From DUPQ01 sp041678685 (lineage in GTDB: Bacteria > Bacillota > Clostridia > DUPQ01), in the NCBI GenBank assembly GCA_041678685.1, contig JBAYNV010000023.1, positions 1 through 20,903 of the forward strand: a DNA stretch of 20,903 nt, given 5' to 3'. Shown one piece after another: positions 1 to 7,917 of the stretch; the first letter of the stretch is position 1, and the number at the start of each line of letters is the position of its first letter. The position numbers and the translations under genes are program-made. The notes below the pieces were generated by a model. That model was not told the origin of the DNA and did no database searches. It saw only the letters and a list, made by a program, of their open reading frames with translations.

Positions 1-1
1 G

Positions 2-1081
2 GAAAACCTGAAGAAACTCTGGATCAAGGCGTTTCATGACAGCGATTCCTTTACTGATTGGTTTTTTGACAACAGGTTCGCACCGGATTATTCCGCGTGC
101 ACATATGAAGACGGTCAGCTGATATCGGCTATGCAGTCATGGCCGATGTTTCTGAATATAAGAAACAGGATCGTTCCATCCTCCATCATAACCGGAGTAA
201 ATACGGAACCGGCATTTGCGGGCAGGGGATATATGGGAAAGACGTTCAGATTTTACATGGCGGCTATGCGGGAAAAAGGCATAGTCCTGTGCCCTATGAT
301 GCCTTTAAATATGCCGACATATTTTTCAAGGGGATTTTACCCTGTCACTGACACGGCATTCGTAAGCTGTCCTAAGGATAAACCGTACATCTGCAGTCAT
401 TCGCAGCATTACAGTATACTGCCTTTGGATATGATAGAGAACTCGTCGCTGCTGTACACATGCTACAGCAGGTTTTCAAAGGATTATTCAGGTATAGTCA
501 TGCGTTCCCTTTCCGACTTCACATTAAAAATGAATGACTACATTTCAGACGGCGGAAAATGCGCCGCCGCGATGAAGAACAGAGAGGTCGTTGCGTACTG
601 CATATATTACAAACATGACGATATATACGGTGAGGAATTCATATCCAATGATAAAGACTCGACAATGGCTCTCGTATCCAACTTTTCAGATACCGGTTAC
701 GATATGACGATGAAGATGTCAGCAAAGAATTCTGTTGATGTCGCATGCCTGGAAACTGAAATAAAACCGCAGGGCGCCATGGGAACGGTAAATGCCCAGA
801 AGCTTATGGAGACCGTATGTAATGACCGTGAACACATCATCAGACTTACTGACGATTCGCTTTTCTGCAACAGCGGGACATACTATATGGATGGGGCACA
901 AGCGGATAAGACCCCGCATATCGAAATGGAAGCGGGAAGGCTCGTTCAGCTCATAACAGGGTACACATCACTCGAAGAACTTGAACAGAGAGGGCAAGCG
1001 AAAATCAATGACATAACTGCAGCGGCCGAAATCTCATCGATGCTTCCCAAACTTGACTGTTTCATCGTTGATGAATACTGA
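2..1081 (+). CDS. Eis-like GNAT N-acetyltransferase, 5'-truncated by window edge
   Basis: Reading frame 2 is open from the first complete codon to the TGA at 1079-1081, so the start lies outside the window, probably only a few codons upstream. The visible 359 residues show an N-terminal GNAT fold with the acetyl-CoA pyrophosphate-binding signature AFAGRGYMGK (about residues 70-79 of the visible part), then a second GNAT-like region, then a C-terminal SCP2-like region ending LPKLDCFIVDEY. That three-part layout and the aromatic, acidic C terminus are those of the Eis family, whose C-terminal carboxylate acts in catalysis and whose known members acetylate amines of small molecules or peptides. 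The substrate cannot be told from sequence. No signal peptide or membrane segment is seen, so it is probably cytoplasmic. It converges with the PPC gene, the stop codons lying only 3 bases apart. Confidence 0.85.
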   Translation, partial: ENLKKLWIKAFHDSDSFTDWFFDNRFAPDYSACTYEDGQLISAMQSWPMFLNIRNRIVPSSIITGVNTEPAFAGRGYMGKTFRFYMAAMREKGIVLCPMMPLNMPTYFSRGFYPVTDTAFVSCPKDKPYICSHSQHYSILPLDMIENSSLLYTCYSRFSKDYSGIVMRSLSDFTLKMNDYISDGGKCAAAMKNREVVAYCIYYKHDDIYGEEFISNDKDSTMALVSNFSDTGYDMTMKMSAKNSVDVACLETEIKPQGAMGTVNAQKLMETVCNDREHIIRLTDDSLFCNSGTYYMDGAQADKTPHIEMEAGRLVQLITGYTSLEELEQRGQAKINDITAAAEISSMLPKLDCFIVDEY

Positions 1082-1084
1082 TAT

Positions 1085-1504
1085 TCATATTTTCATGAAC
1101 TTATCTTTGATATATTTCCTGATTTCCAGTTCATTATAACCGGTCTTTTCATCATACAGATCATTGAATTCCATATCTTCCAGTTCAAGAATGATGAGCT
1201 CGCATGTAGTGTTTATGACAGTCCCGGTTTTCAGGTGGCCGCCTATGACCGAAAGATCTTTTTTTGACAGGCTTATATGAAGATGGATCCGGTTTTTTGA
1301 TACCGTGCCGTTGAGCGATATCAGCTCCATATCTTCGTTCACGGTCTGGATCCTCTCTCCTGTCGCGTCCCTTATGACTGCGCAGGAAACGCACCCCACA
1401 CACGACAGCACCGTTCCCGCTTTTATATCATATTCATTAACATACTTTTCAATTTCAACAAGCAGATCCTGCCCTCTTGTAAGCCTCATGCAATGAGTCT
1501 TCAT
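1085..1504 (-). CDS. PPC-domain (DUF296) protein
   Basis: This 139-residue protein is a stand-alone PPC/DUF296 domain. It shows the family's histidine set: HLH at residues 74-76 and GGHLKTG at 88-94, which in bacterial and archaeal PPC proteins form a metal site in a trimer. Plant members are AT-hook DNA-binding proteins; free-standing bacterial ones have no settled role, and no AT-hook is visible here. The start is supported by AGGAGG six bases upstream of ATG. It is the last gene of the operon that begins at 5449 and lies 10 bases after the kinase-like gene. Residues 35-41 are cysteine-rich (C35, C38, C41), giving a CxxCxxC pattern that may be incidental. Family membership is well supported; function is unknown. 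Confidence 0.8.
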   Translation of the reverse strand: MKTHCMRLTRGQDLLVEIEKYVNEYDIKAGTVLSCVGCVSCAVIRDATGERIQTVNEDMELISLNGTVSKNRIHLHISLSKKDLSVIGGHLKTGTVINTTCELIILELEDMEFNDLYDEKTGYNELEIRKYIKDKFMKI

Positions 1505-1514
1505 ACCGATCCTC

Positions 1515-2570
1515 CTACGTCCTGTATACCAGATCGCACCTGTCTTTTATGGCTGCAGATCTTATGTATCTGTCCTCCATGGGTATCCATTCCTCTTTGA
1601 ACTTTATGAGCATTTCCCCGCCATTTCTTTTCAATATACGGGAATACTGGTTTTCCCTCGCGGTTTCCATAAAAATCTTTATGTCATATGCCCCTCCGAA
1701 GTATGGATGCATGCTGTATGACCCTTCGATCACATTCATCTTTCCGGGTTTGTTTTTTTTCTCATTCAGTTTTCCCGTCTGGCAGTCATATGCATAATAA
1801 ACGAACCCTGCCGCATGATCCAGATTCACAATGACCTCATCTTTGAATCTTTCATAGTCGATATTGCCTCCCGGTCTTATGAGTCTCTCGCATGTCCTCT
1901 GATAAGGCCTTAAGAAGAAATCATCCATATGTATGATATTGCAGTCATACAGGCTGTGTATCAGACTGGCAAGTTCGGATTTTCCTGACGTGCACATGCC
2001 GTCTATCGCTATATTCAGACATTCGTCACTTTTCTTTTTCGCTTTTGATCTGCTTTCGATCAGTTTCCATAAGTCCATGCGGTCTGCATAGGCTTTTTTT
2101 ATCACTCTGTAAGAAGGATGATAATTATCCCTATATATATCGCTGTGGCTTACAGCCGGGCATCCCGCTTTTACATACTTTTTTTCATAATCAAGGAACT
2201 CATCCATATCTATCGGAAGAGGTATGTCTTTTACCGCCTTTTCCAGAATACTTATCTTGCTCCAGAAGCTGTCTATATTCCCCTCATTTGCCTTTGCGCT
2301 TTCTACAAACATCCTGTTTATGACACGAAGAGGTATCCCGCAGTCTGTTAACCCGTAAAGATCAAGCCTCACATAACCGTTACCTATATCAAATACCGGT
2401 ATGCCGTTCTCCTGTGCGGACGCGCATTCTCTGATGAGCCTGCCGAGGCATTTTACTTCGTCATCGACAAAATGCCCGTTTCCGAACTCATTCTGGTATA
2501 TGAGTTTGAACCAGTCACATACCGTTGCTTTTGGATAAGCCCGGTTATGAGCTCTTATTGCTTCCTCCAT
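1515..2570 (-). CDS. Two-domain uridine-kinase-like P-loop protein
   Basis: The 351-residue protein has two parts. Residues 1-175 form a domain without a recognised catalytic motif, with QNEFGNGHFVDDE near 26-38 and the pattern AVSHSDIYRDNYHPSYRV near 139-156. Residues 184-351 form a P-loop kinase related to uridine kinase, with Walker A GMCTSGKS at 191-198, MDDFF at 215-219 and PGGNIDYERF at 233-242. The kinase part resembles a family of clostridial uridine-kinase-like proteins often preceded by such an N-terminal region (family recollection, not searched). The phosphoacceptor is unproven; a nucleoside or sugar is possible. GAGGAGA lies just before the ATG. The first 16 bases overlap the end of the GH2 gene, which indicates translational coupling. 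No membrane segment is seen. Confidence 0.8.
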   Translation of the reverse strand: MEEAIRAHNRAYPKATVCDWFKLIYQNEFGNGHFVDDEVKCLGRLIRECASAQENGIPVFDIGNGYVRLDLYGLTDCGIPLRVINRMFVESAKANEGNIDSFWSKISILEKAVKDIPLPIDMDEFLDYEKKYVKAGCPAVSHSDIYRDNYHPSYRVIKKAYADRMDLWKLIESRSKAKKKSDECLNIAIDGMCTSGKSELASLIHSLYDCNIIHMDDFFLRPYQRTCERLIRPGGNIDYERFKDEVIVNLDHAAGFVYYAYDCQTGKLNEKKNKPGKMNVIEGSYSMHPYFGGAYDIKIFMETARENQYSRILKRNGGEMLIKFKEEWIPMEDRYIRSAAIKDRCDLVYRT

Positions 2571-4324
2571 GTTCTCCTCGCATCGATGTTTATCTTGTTT
2601 ATGATATCATTTACAGCCTTTATTCTGGCGGGATCGAATTTCATTACCTGCCTGTCATATGTCATAAGGCCGTTTATTTCCTCCTCGACATCCGTAATCT
2701 GGGTATATACAGACACGCAAAGACCCTTCTGTATATCTTTGATCACGCATTTCTTATATAGCCTGTCATATGCATCCTGCATCTTATTCCTGTCATTGAA
2801 ATTCTTATAGCCAAAAGTCTTGAACTCATCATACATATGCCCTTTAATTTTCATTCCCAACCCGCCGAATTCGGTAAGCGCAGCTGCCTTATCTTTATAT
2901 ATCTTATCGTTACTGAACTTTATATTCATAAAATATATATGCCTGCTCTGAAAATCGCTTAAGTCATCCGCCTGCTCATGCCATCCCGAAGTACTGTCTA
3001 CATAACGCGTACTGTCGAGAGCCTTAAGCATCACTGTGAGCTTTTTACTGTCGAACTGTCCCCACCCTTCGTTGAACAGCGTCCATTCGCATATCGAAAC
3101 ACAGTTGTACAGGTGATCAACGGTTTTGTTCATGTCTTCTATGAATTCTTCCCTGTATGCTTTATCGCTTCTTGAAAATGCATTATATCTGGTGTCATCC
3201 ATTTTCATGCCTATAAATGGTTTGACAGCGACAGTCATAGGGTCATATTTTCCTCCGCCGTTCACCATATCCTGCCATACAAGCATGCCTATACGGTCGC
3301 AGTGGTAATACCATCTTAACGGTTCTATCTTTATATGCTTCCTTATCATATTGAATCCGAGGTTTTTCAGCGTGCGTATATCGTTTATCATCTGCTCATC
3401 GGAAAGAGGAGTCAGAAGGCTCTCCATATGATATCCCTGATCCAGCACTCCGTTATGAAAATATATATCGTTGTTCAGCGTGATCCTTTTATAGCCTTTA
3501 TCGTCTGTAGTAAAGCTGAATTTCCTCATGCCAAAATATGAGCGGACACTGTCATTTTCAGTTTTGATCTCCACATCATACAGGAAAGGATCTTCAGGAG
3601 ACCAGTATCTGGGGTTCTTTATATTTATTTTCACCATTTTTGATTCATCGCTTAAGGCTTCGATTACTTCCATATCTTTTTCAAATACCTTTACGCGGTA
3701 CGTCTGTGCATCCGCAACGGCTTTTATCGTGACAGTCTCACTGTCTATATCGGTATCTATTTTTATACTCTTGATATAGTCATATGATACCGACTCCAGC
3801 CATACACTTCCCCATATACCCGATGTCGGAGTATAGAAGATGCCTCCTCTTTTAAGTTTCTGTTTTCCTCTTGCCTGTCCTTTTGTATCGGTCGGGTCAT
3901 ATACAGCGACAGTTATGGTATTGATACCGATCTTCAGATCCTTTGTTATATCCGCAGTAAAAGGGATATATCCGCCTTTATGCCTTGTCTGGAAGCGGTC
4001 GTTCAAAAACACATCGCAGCCATAATCCACAGCATCAAAGTGGAGAAGAACGATGTCATTAAGAAAAGCTTCCTCTATATCAAAGGCCCTTCTGTAAGTA
4101 AGCACCTCATCGGGCAATAAAATGTGCCCTACACCGCTTTTTTTGCTTTCCGGTGAAAAGGGCACTGTTATATCTCCCCTGTATATTATTTTCCCTGATG
4201 TCCTGACTTTTCTATTATCGGTGATATCCTTGGTTATGCTTACTTTCCATACTCCGTTGAGGGAAGAATAGCTTTCCCTTGCCAACTGAGGCCTGGGATA
4301 CTCACATAGAGGTATATCATTCAT
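2555..4324 (-). CDS. Glycoside hydrolase family 2 protein, cytoplasmic
   Basis: A 589-residue GH2 enzyme, a family that includes beta-galactosidases, beta-glucuronidases and beta-mannosidases. Domains in order are a sugar-binding jelly roll (about 1-180), an immunoglobulin-like sandwich (about 180-275) and a TIM barrel (about 280-575). The acid/base glutamate is E419 in FNEGWG and the likely nucleophile is E485 in TEFGG. There is no signal peptide, so it acts inside the cell on an imported oligosaccharide or glycoside. It is shorter than LacZ (about 1,000 residues) and close to the compact glucuronidase-type size, but I see no residue set that fixes the sugar. I chose ATG at 4324 because AGGAG sits at a normal distance; an in-frame GTG at 4327 is too close to it. 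It is second in the operon, 9 bases after the URO-D gene with this start. Confidence 0.88.
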   Translation of the reverse strand: MNDIPLCEYPRPQLARESYSSLNGVWKVSITKDITDNRKVRTSGKIIYRGDITVPFSPESKKSGVGHILLPDEVLTYRRAFDIEEAFLNDIVLLHFDAVDYGCDVFLNDRFQTRHKGGYIPFTADITKDLKIGINTITVAVYDPTDTKGQARGKQKLKRGGIFYTPTSGIWGSVWLESVSYDYIKSIKIDTDIDSETVTIKAVADAQTYRVKVFEKDMEVIEALSDESKMVKINIKNPRYWSPEDPFLYDVEIKTENDSVRSYFGMRKFSFTTDDKGYKRITLNNDIYFHNGVLDQGYHMESLLTPLSDEQMINDIRTLKNLGFNMIRKHIKIEPLRWYYHCDRIGMLVWQDMVNGGGKYDPMTVAVKPFIGMKMDDTRYNAFSRSDKAYREEFIEDMNKTVDHLYNCVSICEWTLFNEGWGQFDSKKLTVMLKALDSTRYVDSTSGWHEQADDLSDFQSRHIYFMNIKFSNDKIYKDKAAALTEFGGLGMKIKGHMYDEFKTFGYKNFNDRNKMQDAYDRLYKKCVIKDIQKGLCVSVYTQITDVEEEINGLMTYDRQVMKFDPARIKAVNDIINKINIDARRTWRKQ

Positions 4325-4333
4325 CACATTCTC

Positions 4334-5449
4334 CTATATCTTTACTTCTTTTATCTTTTCCGCATAATACTGCACAAGCTCGAATTTTGTTTTCGGAGGC
4401 AGTCTGTGGTCAGGGCAAGGTATGTACCCTCCGAGCGCTATGAGAGGTTTGAGTCTTTCTATCTCATCATCGACAGCTTTTTTATCGTATGAAAGCACAT
4501 TCTTGTTCATGCCTCCGACACCTCTTAATTCCCGTCCGAATTTCTCTCTCCACGGACCTATACTTGCGTTCCATACCCCTACTTCGATCGGGAACATCGT
4601 ATTCACACCGTTTCCCAGCCACATAGGTATCAGCTGATCGATGCATCCGTCGCAATCCAGTGATATTATGTCAAGTCCATAGCTTTTTGCCAGATCATTT
4701 CTTTTTTTATAGTGCTTGGCGCAAAGATCATTGAGAACGCCCGGACTGAATAGCGGACCGCATTTATAGCAGATGTCCTCCCAGTAATGAGCAAAGTCGA
4801 ATTTGAACTTCGATACTTCCAGGGTCCTTTTGGCTACCTGGTACTGAAGTTCCGCATAATCGGTTATGATCTCATCGAGCAGTTCATAATCATCATATAT
4901 CATATAGCTCATACCCATGACCGTGAGCATATTCCTGACATCTCCTGCTATGCTTCCTATCTCCAGGCCTACCGGCCCGTCGATCTTATCCCAGTCATTT
5001 TCATTGAAGTATTTGGGATCGACTCTTTCATCCGTGAACTGCAGTTTAGGTTTATACAGTTCCTCATAAGCTTTACGGTCTTTAAGCGTATAATCACATT
5101 CACCTGATATGGACACAACGCCGGGTTTGTCGACTTCTATGACTCCCCAGGAAGTCAGGATCTTTCTTGAACCGTCAGACAGTTCCTCCAATACCTGACC
5201 TTTGAAAAACGGCCTTAAGCTTGCAGCGCCTCTTCTTGTGGTATGCCAGTTGAAATCCCAGCCAAACTTTTCATTCAGCTTATAGTCTGCTGCATTTCCG
5301 TCTCCCATGCCTTCCACATCCGAAGCCTTAAGATGTCCCTGCGCTACCCATTCTGCCAGTAATTCCTTCCAATATCCGAAATGCACCGCAGGCATTCTGT
5401 CGACATCCTTATAGTGCAGTATATTCATTGCTCTTGTTTTATTGTCCAT
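4334..5449 (-). CDS. URO-D superfamily protein, not heme HemE
   Basis: This 371-residue protein has the uroporphyrinogen decarboxylase/cobalamin methyltransferase fold signature. Motifs include an N-terminal DRMPAVHFGYW (17-27), WEDICYKCGPLFSP (223-236), SLDCDGCIDQLIP (263-275) and GGYIPCPDHRLPP (340-352). The last resembles URO-D relatives encoded beside sugar and one-carbon genes rather than HemE. No heme genes are nearby, so porphyrin synthesis is unlikely. MtaA/MtbA-type relatives move methyl groups on corrinoid proteins, but no corrinoid protein gene is present in the window. It is the first gene of the four-gene operon, with GGAGG four bases before ATG and a promoter just upstream. Superfamily placement is confident; the reaction is not known. 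The GH2 and kinase neighbours suggest use of a glycoside, possibly with methyl-group chemistry (inference). Confidence 0.78.
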   Translation of the reverse strand: MDNKTRAMNILHYKDVDRMPAVHFGYWKELLAEWVAQGHLKASDVEGMGDGNAADYKLNEKFGWDFNWHTTRRGAASLRPFFKGQVLEELSDGSRKILTSWGVIEVDKPGVVSISGECDYTLKDRKAYEELYKPKLQFTDERVDPKYFNENDWDKIDGPVGLEIGSIAGDVRNMLTVMGMSYMIYDDYELLDEIITDYAELQYQVAKRTLEVSKFKFDFAHYWEDICYKCGPLFSPGVLNDLCAKHYKKRNDLAKSYGLDIISLDCDGCIDQLIPMWLGNGVNTMFPIEVGVWNASIGPWREKFGRELRGVGGMNKNVLSYDKKAVDDEIERLKPLIALGGYIPCPDHRLPPKTKFELVQYYAEKIKEVKI

Positions 5450-5476
5450 GATTCCTCCGCTGCCGGTAATATATTG

Positions 5477-5505
5477 ATTTTATAGTTAATGTCCGGTCAA
5501 GTCAA
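5477..5505 (-). promoter_or_regulatory. SigA-type promoter of the URO-D/GH2/kinase/PPC operon
   Basis: On the minus strand TTGACT (5505-5500) is followed by a 17-base spacer and TAAAAT (5482-5477), 27 bases before the start codon of the URO-D gene. It lies downstream of the terminator of the ABC operon, so the four-gene operon is expected to have independent transcription. Confidence 0.7.
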
Positions 5506-5524
5506 CAATATTGCGCCTGGTGAC

Positions 5525-5562
5525 AAAAAAAAGCCTTACCGACACAAACATCCGTAAGGCTT
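5525..5562 (-). terminator. Intrinsic terminator of the ABC transporter operon
   Basis: Inverted arms AAGCCTTAC (5531-5539) and GTAAGGCTT (5554-5562) form a 9-base-pair stem. On the minus strand the stem is followed by a run of eight T (complement of 5532-5525). It lies 23 bases past the stop of the ATPase gene and ahead of the next operon's promoter. Confidence 0.9.
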
Positions 5563-5585
5563 ACTGTTTTCCTTATATTGCCTTG

Positions 5586-6320
5586 TCAGATCAATACTTT
5601 TGACAGAAAATCTATCGTTCTCTGGTTGGAAGGATGATCGAAGAATTCTTTCGGAGTATTCTGTTCCATTATCATTCCGTCATCCATGAACATTATCCTT
5701 GTCCCTACTTCCTTTGCAAATCCCATCTCATGTGTCACGACTACCATCGTCATCCCTTCATTCGCCAGTTTTTTCATCAGGTCCAGCACTTCGCCTACCA
5801 TCTCAGGATCAAGAGCCGATGTAGGTTCGTCAAAAAGCATCACATCAGGCTCCATCGCCAGTGCCCTTATGATTGCTACGCGCTGTTTCTGTCCGCCTGA
5901 AAGCTGTGAAGGATATGCATTCGCCTTATCGGTAAGGCCTATTCTTTTAAGAAGCGCCATAGCCTGCTCATCAGCTTCCTGTTTGGTCTTTTTCTTAAGC
6001 TGTATAGGCCCGAGGGTTATATTCTGCAGTATCGTAAGATGCGGGAAAAGATTAAAATGCTGGAATACCATGCCCATCTTCATGCGAAGCCTGTTTATGT
6101 CGCACTTTTTGTCATTTATCATTTCGCCTTCGAAATATATCTCTCCGGCTGTAGGTTCTTCGAGCATGCACAGGCAGCGCAGAAATGTGCTTTTACCGCT
6201 TCCCGAAGGTCCTATAATGACAACTTTCTCGCCTTTACATATTTTCTCATTTATACCTTTGAGAACTCCTATTTCATTGTCCTTGCCGAAACTTTTATAT
6301 AGACCTTTAACTTCTATCAC
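5586..6320 (-). CDS. Polar amino-acid ABC transporter ATP-binding protein
   Basis: A 244-residue ATPase of the GlnQ/HisP type that powers uptake of a polar amino acid at the inner face of the membrane. Walker A GPSGSGKST is at 37-45, the Q-loop at FQHFN (86-90), the ABC signature LSGGQKQR at 140-147, Walker B VMLFDEP at 160-166 and the switch histidine in THEMG at H197. A longer reading frame begins at 6353, but I chose GTG at 6320. It has AAGGAGG upstream, gives the family's usual first residues (MIEVKGLYKSFG), and overlaps the permease end by 14 bases. One small oddity is IIRAL after the signature, where most relatives have IARAL. It is the last gene of the importer operon. Confidence 0.95.
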   Translation of the reverse strand: MIEVKGLYKSFGKDNEIGVLKGINEKICKGEKVVIIGPSGSGKSTFLRCLCMLEEPTAGEIYFEGEMINDKKCDINRLRMKMGMVFQHFNLFPHLTILQNITLGPIQLKKKTKQEADEQAMALLKRIGLTDKANAYPSQLSGGQKQRVAIIRALAMEPDVMLFDEPTSALDPEMVGEVLDLMKKLANEGMTMVVVTHEMGFAKEVGTRIMFMDDGMIMEQNTPKEFFDHPSNQRTIDFLSKVLI

Positions 6321-7011
6321 TCTTACGCAACCTCCTTTCCAGCCTGCCCACAAAATATGAAAGCAGCATCACTATTCCAAGGTATATGAGCGCTACCGCT
6401 ATATACGGAAGGAAAGCGTCATATGTGCGGCTCCTTATATAGTCCCCGCCTTTGGTAAGATCGACCAGAGCTATATATCCGCAGACCGACGTTTCTTTTA
6501 GCAGCGTAATAAATTCATTTCCAAGTGCAGGCAGGACCGTTTTGAATGCCTGCGGAAGCACTATGTACCACATGGTTTTTGAATATGACAGTCCGAGGCT
6601 CCGGCCTGCTTCCATCTGCCCCGGATCAATGGACATTATCCCGGAACGGACTATCTCTGCGACATATGCTCCTGAATTCAGCCCGAACGCTATCACTGCG
6701 GCTACTACCTTGTTTATCGGTACAGTGGCAAACACAACATAATATATTATGAGCAGCTGTAATACTACCGGCGTTCCCCTTATTATCGTTATATATACTT
6801 TTGCTATAAGATTCAGTATCTTCAGCTTGCCTGTTTTATCATAGGTCGTCCGGATAATGGCCAATACAAAGCCTATGATGATACCCATCAGGACCGCAAA
6901 CAGGGTGATCTCCAATGTTACAAGCAACCCGTCGGTGAGGTATTGCCACCTGTTGTCTGTTATGAAGTTGTTGGTGAAATCCACCTTAAATTCAGAAAAC
7001 CATTCTGCCAT
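6307..7011 (-). CDS. Polar amino-acid ABC transporter permease
   Basis: A 234-residue inner-membrane permease of the HisM/GlnP type. Several hydrophobic segments are visible (about 29-53, 66-96, 101-122, 150-165 and 200-221). The EAA loop that docks the ATPase is EAGRSLGLS at 134-142, followed by the typical VLPQAFKTVLPALGNEF. I chose ATG at 7011 because AGAAGGA stands six bases upstream. The longer candidate start at 7050 falls in the loop of a strong hairpin and has no ribosome binding site. It follows the binding-protein gene and overlaps the ATPase gene by 14 bases. The substrate is probably a polar amino acid by family. Confidence 0.94.
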   Translation of the reverse strand: MAEWFSEFKVDFTNNFITDNRWQYLTDGLLVTLEITLFAVLMGIIIGFVLAIIRTTYDKTGKLKILNLIAKVYITIIRGTPVVLQLLIIYYVVFATVPINKVVAAVIAFGLNSGAYVAEIVRSGIMSIDPGQMEAGRSLGLSYSKTMWYIVLPQAFKTVLPALGNEFITLLKETSVCGYIALVDLTKGGDYIRSRTYDAFLPYIAVALIYLGIVMLLSYFVGRLERRLRKSDRS

Positions 7012-7025
7012 TTCGATCCTTCTTT

Positions 7026-7064
7026 CAAAATAAGCCCCGAAGCCCTGCATGAGGGCTCCGAGGC
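7026..7064 (-). terminator. Intercistronic hairpin / partial terminator between binding protein and permease
   Basis: On the minus strand the arm GCCTCGGAGCCCT (7064-7052) pairs along all 13 positions, counting G:U pairs, with AGGGCTTCGGGGC (7046-7034) around a 5-base loop. It is followed by the T-rich TTATTTT. Its place between the binding-protein and permease genes fits the common arrangement in which a hairpin protects the upstream message or stops part of the transcription, giving more binding protein than membrane subunits. Confidence 0.75.
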
Positions 7065-7088
7065 GTCAGTTACTTCCTGTATCTTTAA

Positions 7089-7880
7089 TTACTTGACCCT
7101 TACAATGATGACCTGGGTAGCTGTCGTATATGAGTCTGTGAAATCTATACTCAGAAGGCGGCTTTCCGTAACTGTCATTCCTGCTACGCCTATATCCGCT
7201 TTACCTGTTTCAACTGCGGTGATTATAGTATCGAATTCCATATCCTCTATTACGAGTTCCATTTTCAGTATATCCGCGATCGCCTGTGCAAGATCGCAGT
7301 CCAGTCCTATTATCTTTCCGTCTTCGACATATTCATAAGGTTCGAAAGCTGCGTTTGTAGCCATTGTAAGCGTACCGTTGCTGTAATCCGAATTCGATGA
7401 AACATATGGTGTCAGTCCTTTTGTATCATCTCCGATATAGTTGGTTATGATAGAAGCCAGTGTTCCGTTTTCTTTCAATGTAGCGATAGCGGCATTGATC
7501 TTGCCTTTAAGAACCGAATTATCCTTTGATATGCATATAGCGTAATCCTCAAGCGCGAACGGATCACTTAGTATCATAAGATCCTTGTTCTTTGCTACAA
7601 ATGCTTTTGCGGGTTCGTTGTCAATCATGACGCAGTCAACTTTTGCCTGCTTCAATGCAAGGACCGCATCAGCGCCTTTGCTGAATCTTTCGATCGTTGA
7701 TCCCAGATCTTCATACTCCCAAGTAGCATAAAGATCACCTGTTGTGCCAAGCTGAACGCCTATTATCTTTCCCGGCAGATCATCAGCACTGAACACTGTA
7801 TTTGCAGGTACCGGTGTACATCCTGTCAACATTGATATCATCAGTCCTACTGTCAAAACCACGCATAAAATCTTTTTCAT
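7089..7880 (-). CDS. Circularly permuted family 3 solute-binding lipoprotein
   Basis: A 263-residue extracellular binding protein for the adjacent amino-acid importer. A signal peptide ends at lipobox LTGC with C21 as the lipidated residue. Residues 32-151 (DDLPGKIIGVQLGTTGD to IITNYIGDD) match what is normally the C-terminal half of SBP_bac_3 proteins. Residues 168-263 (NGTLTMATNAAFEPYEY to QVIIVRVK) match what is normally the N-terminal half. Each half occurs once, so this is a permutation, not a duplication. Expected ligand residues persist in swapped order: R241 in TESRLLSIDFTDSY for the carboxylate and D87 in VMIDNEP for the amino group. The hinge strand is the new end point, and a linker at about 152-167 joins the old C and N termini. 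It is the first gene of the operon, with a good promoter upstream. The binding function seems intact; the substrate is unknown. Confidence 0.92.
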   Translation of the reverse strand: MKKILCVVLTVGLMISMLTGCTPVPANTVFSADDLPGKIIGVQLGTTGDLYATWEYEDLGSTIERFSKGADAVLALKQAKVDCVMIDNEPAKAFVAKNKDLMILSDPFALEDYAICISKDNSVLKGKINAAIATLKENGTLASIITNYIGDDTKGLTPYVSSNSDYSNGTLTMATNAAFEPYEYVEDGKIIGLDCDLAQAIADILKMELVIEDMEFDTIITAVETGKADIGVAGMTVTESRLLSIDFTDSYTTATQVIIVRVK

Positions 7881-7917
7881 ATTTTCTACCCCAACAACCT
7901 TTCAACTAATTTTCATA

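Noticed and set aside
4334..5449. Heme-pathway uroporphyrinogen decarboxylase (hemE)
   Set aside because: The C-terminal GGYIPCPDHRLPP and cysteine-rich motifs fit other URO-D-fold enzymes, and the operon partners are a glycosidase and a kinase, with no heme genes nearby.
5686..6360. Open frame on the plus strand opposite the ABC ATPase
   Set aside because: It is antisense to conserved Walker and signature motifs; the composition is that of a mirrored ATPase gene.
7089..7880. Two fused binding proteins or a tandem duplication
   Set aside because: Each canonical half is present once and the total length is that of a single binding protein; only the order differs.
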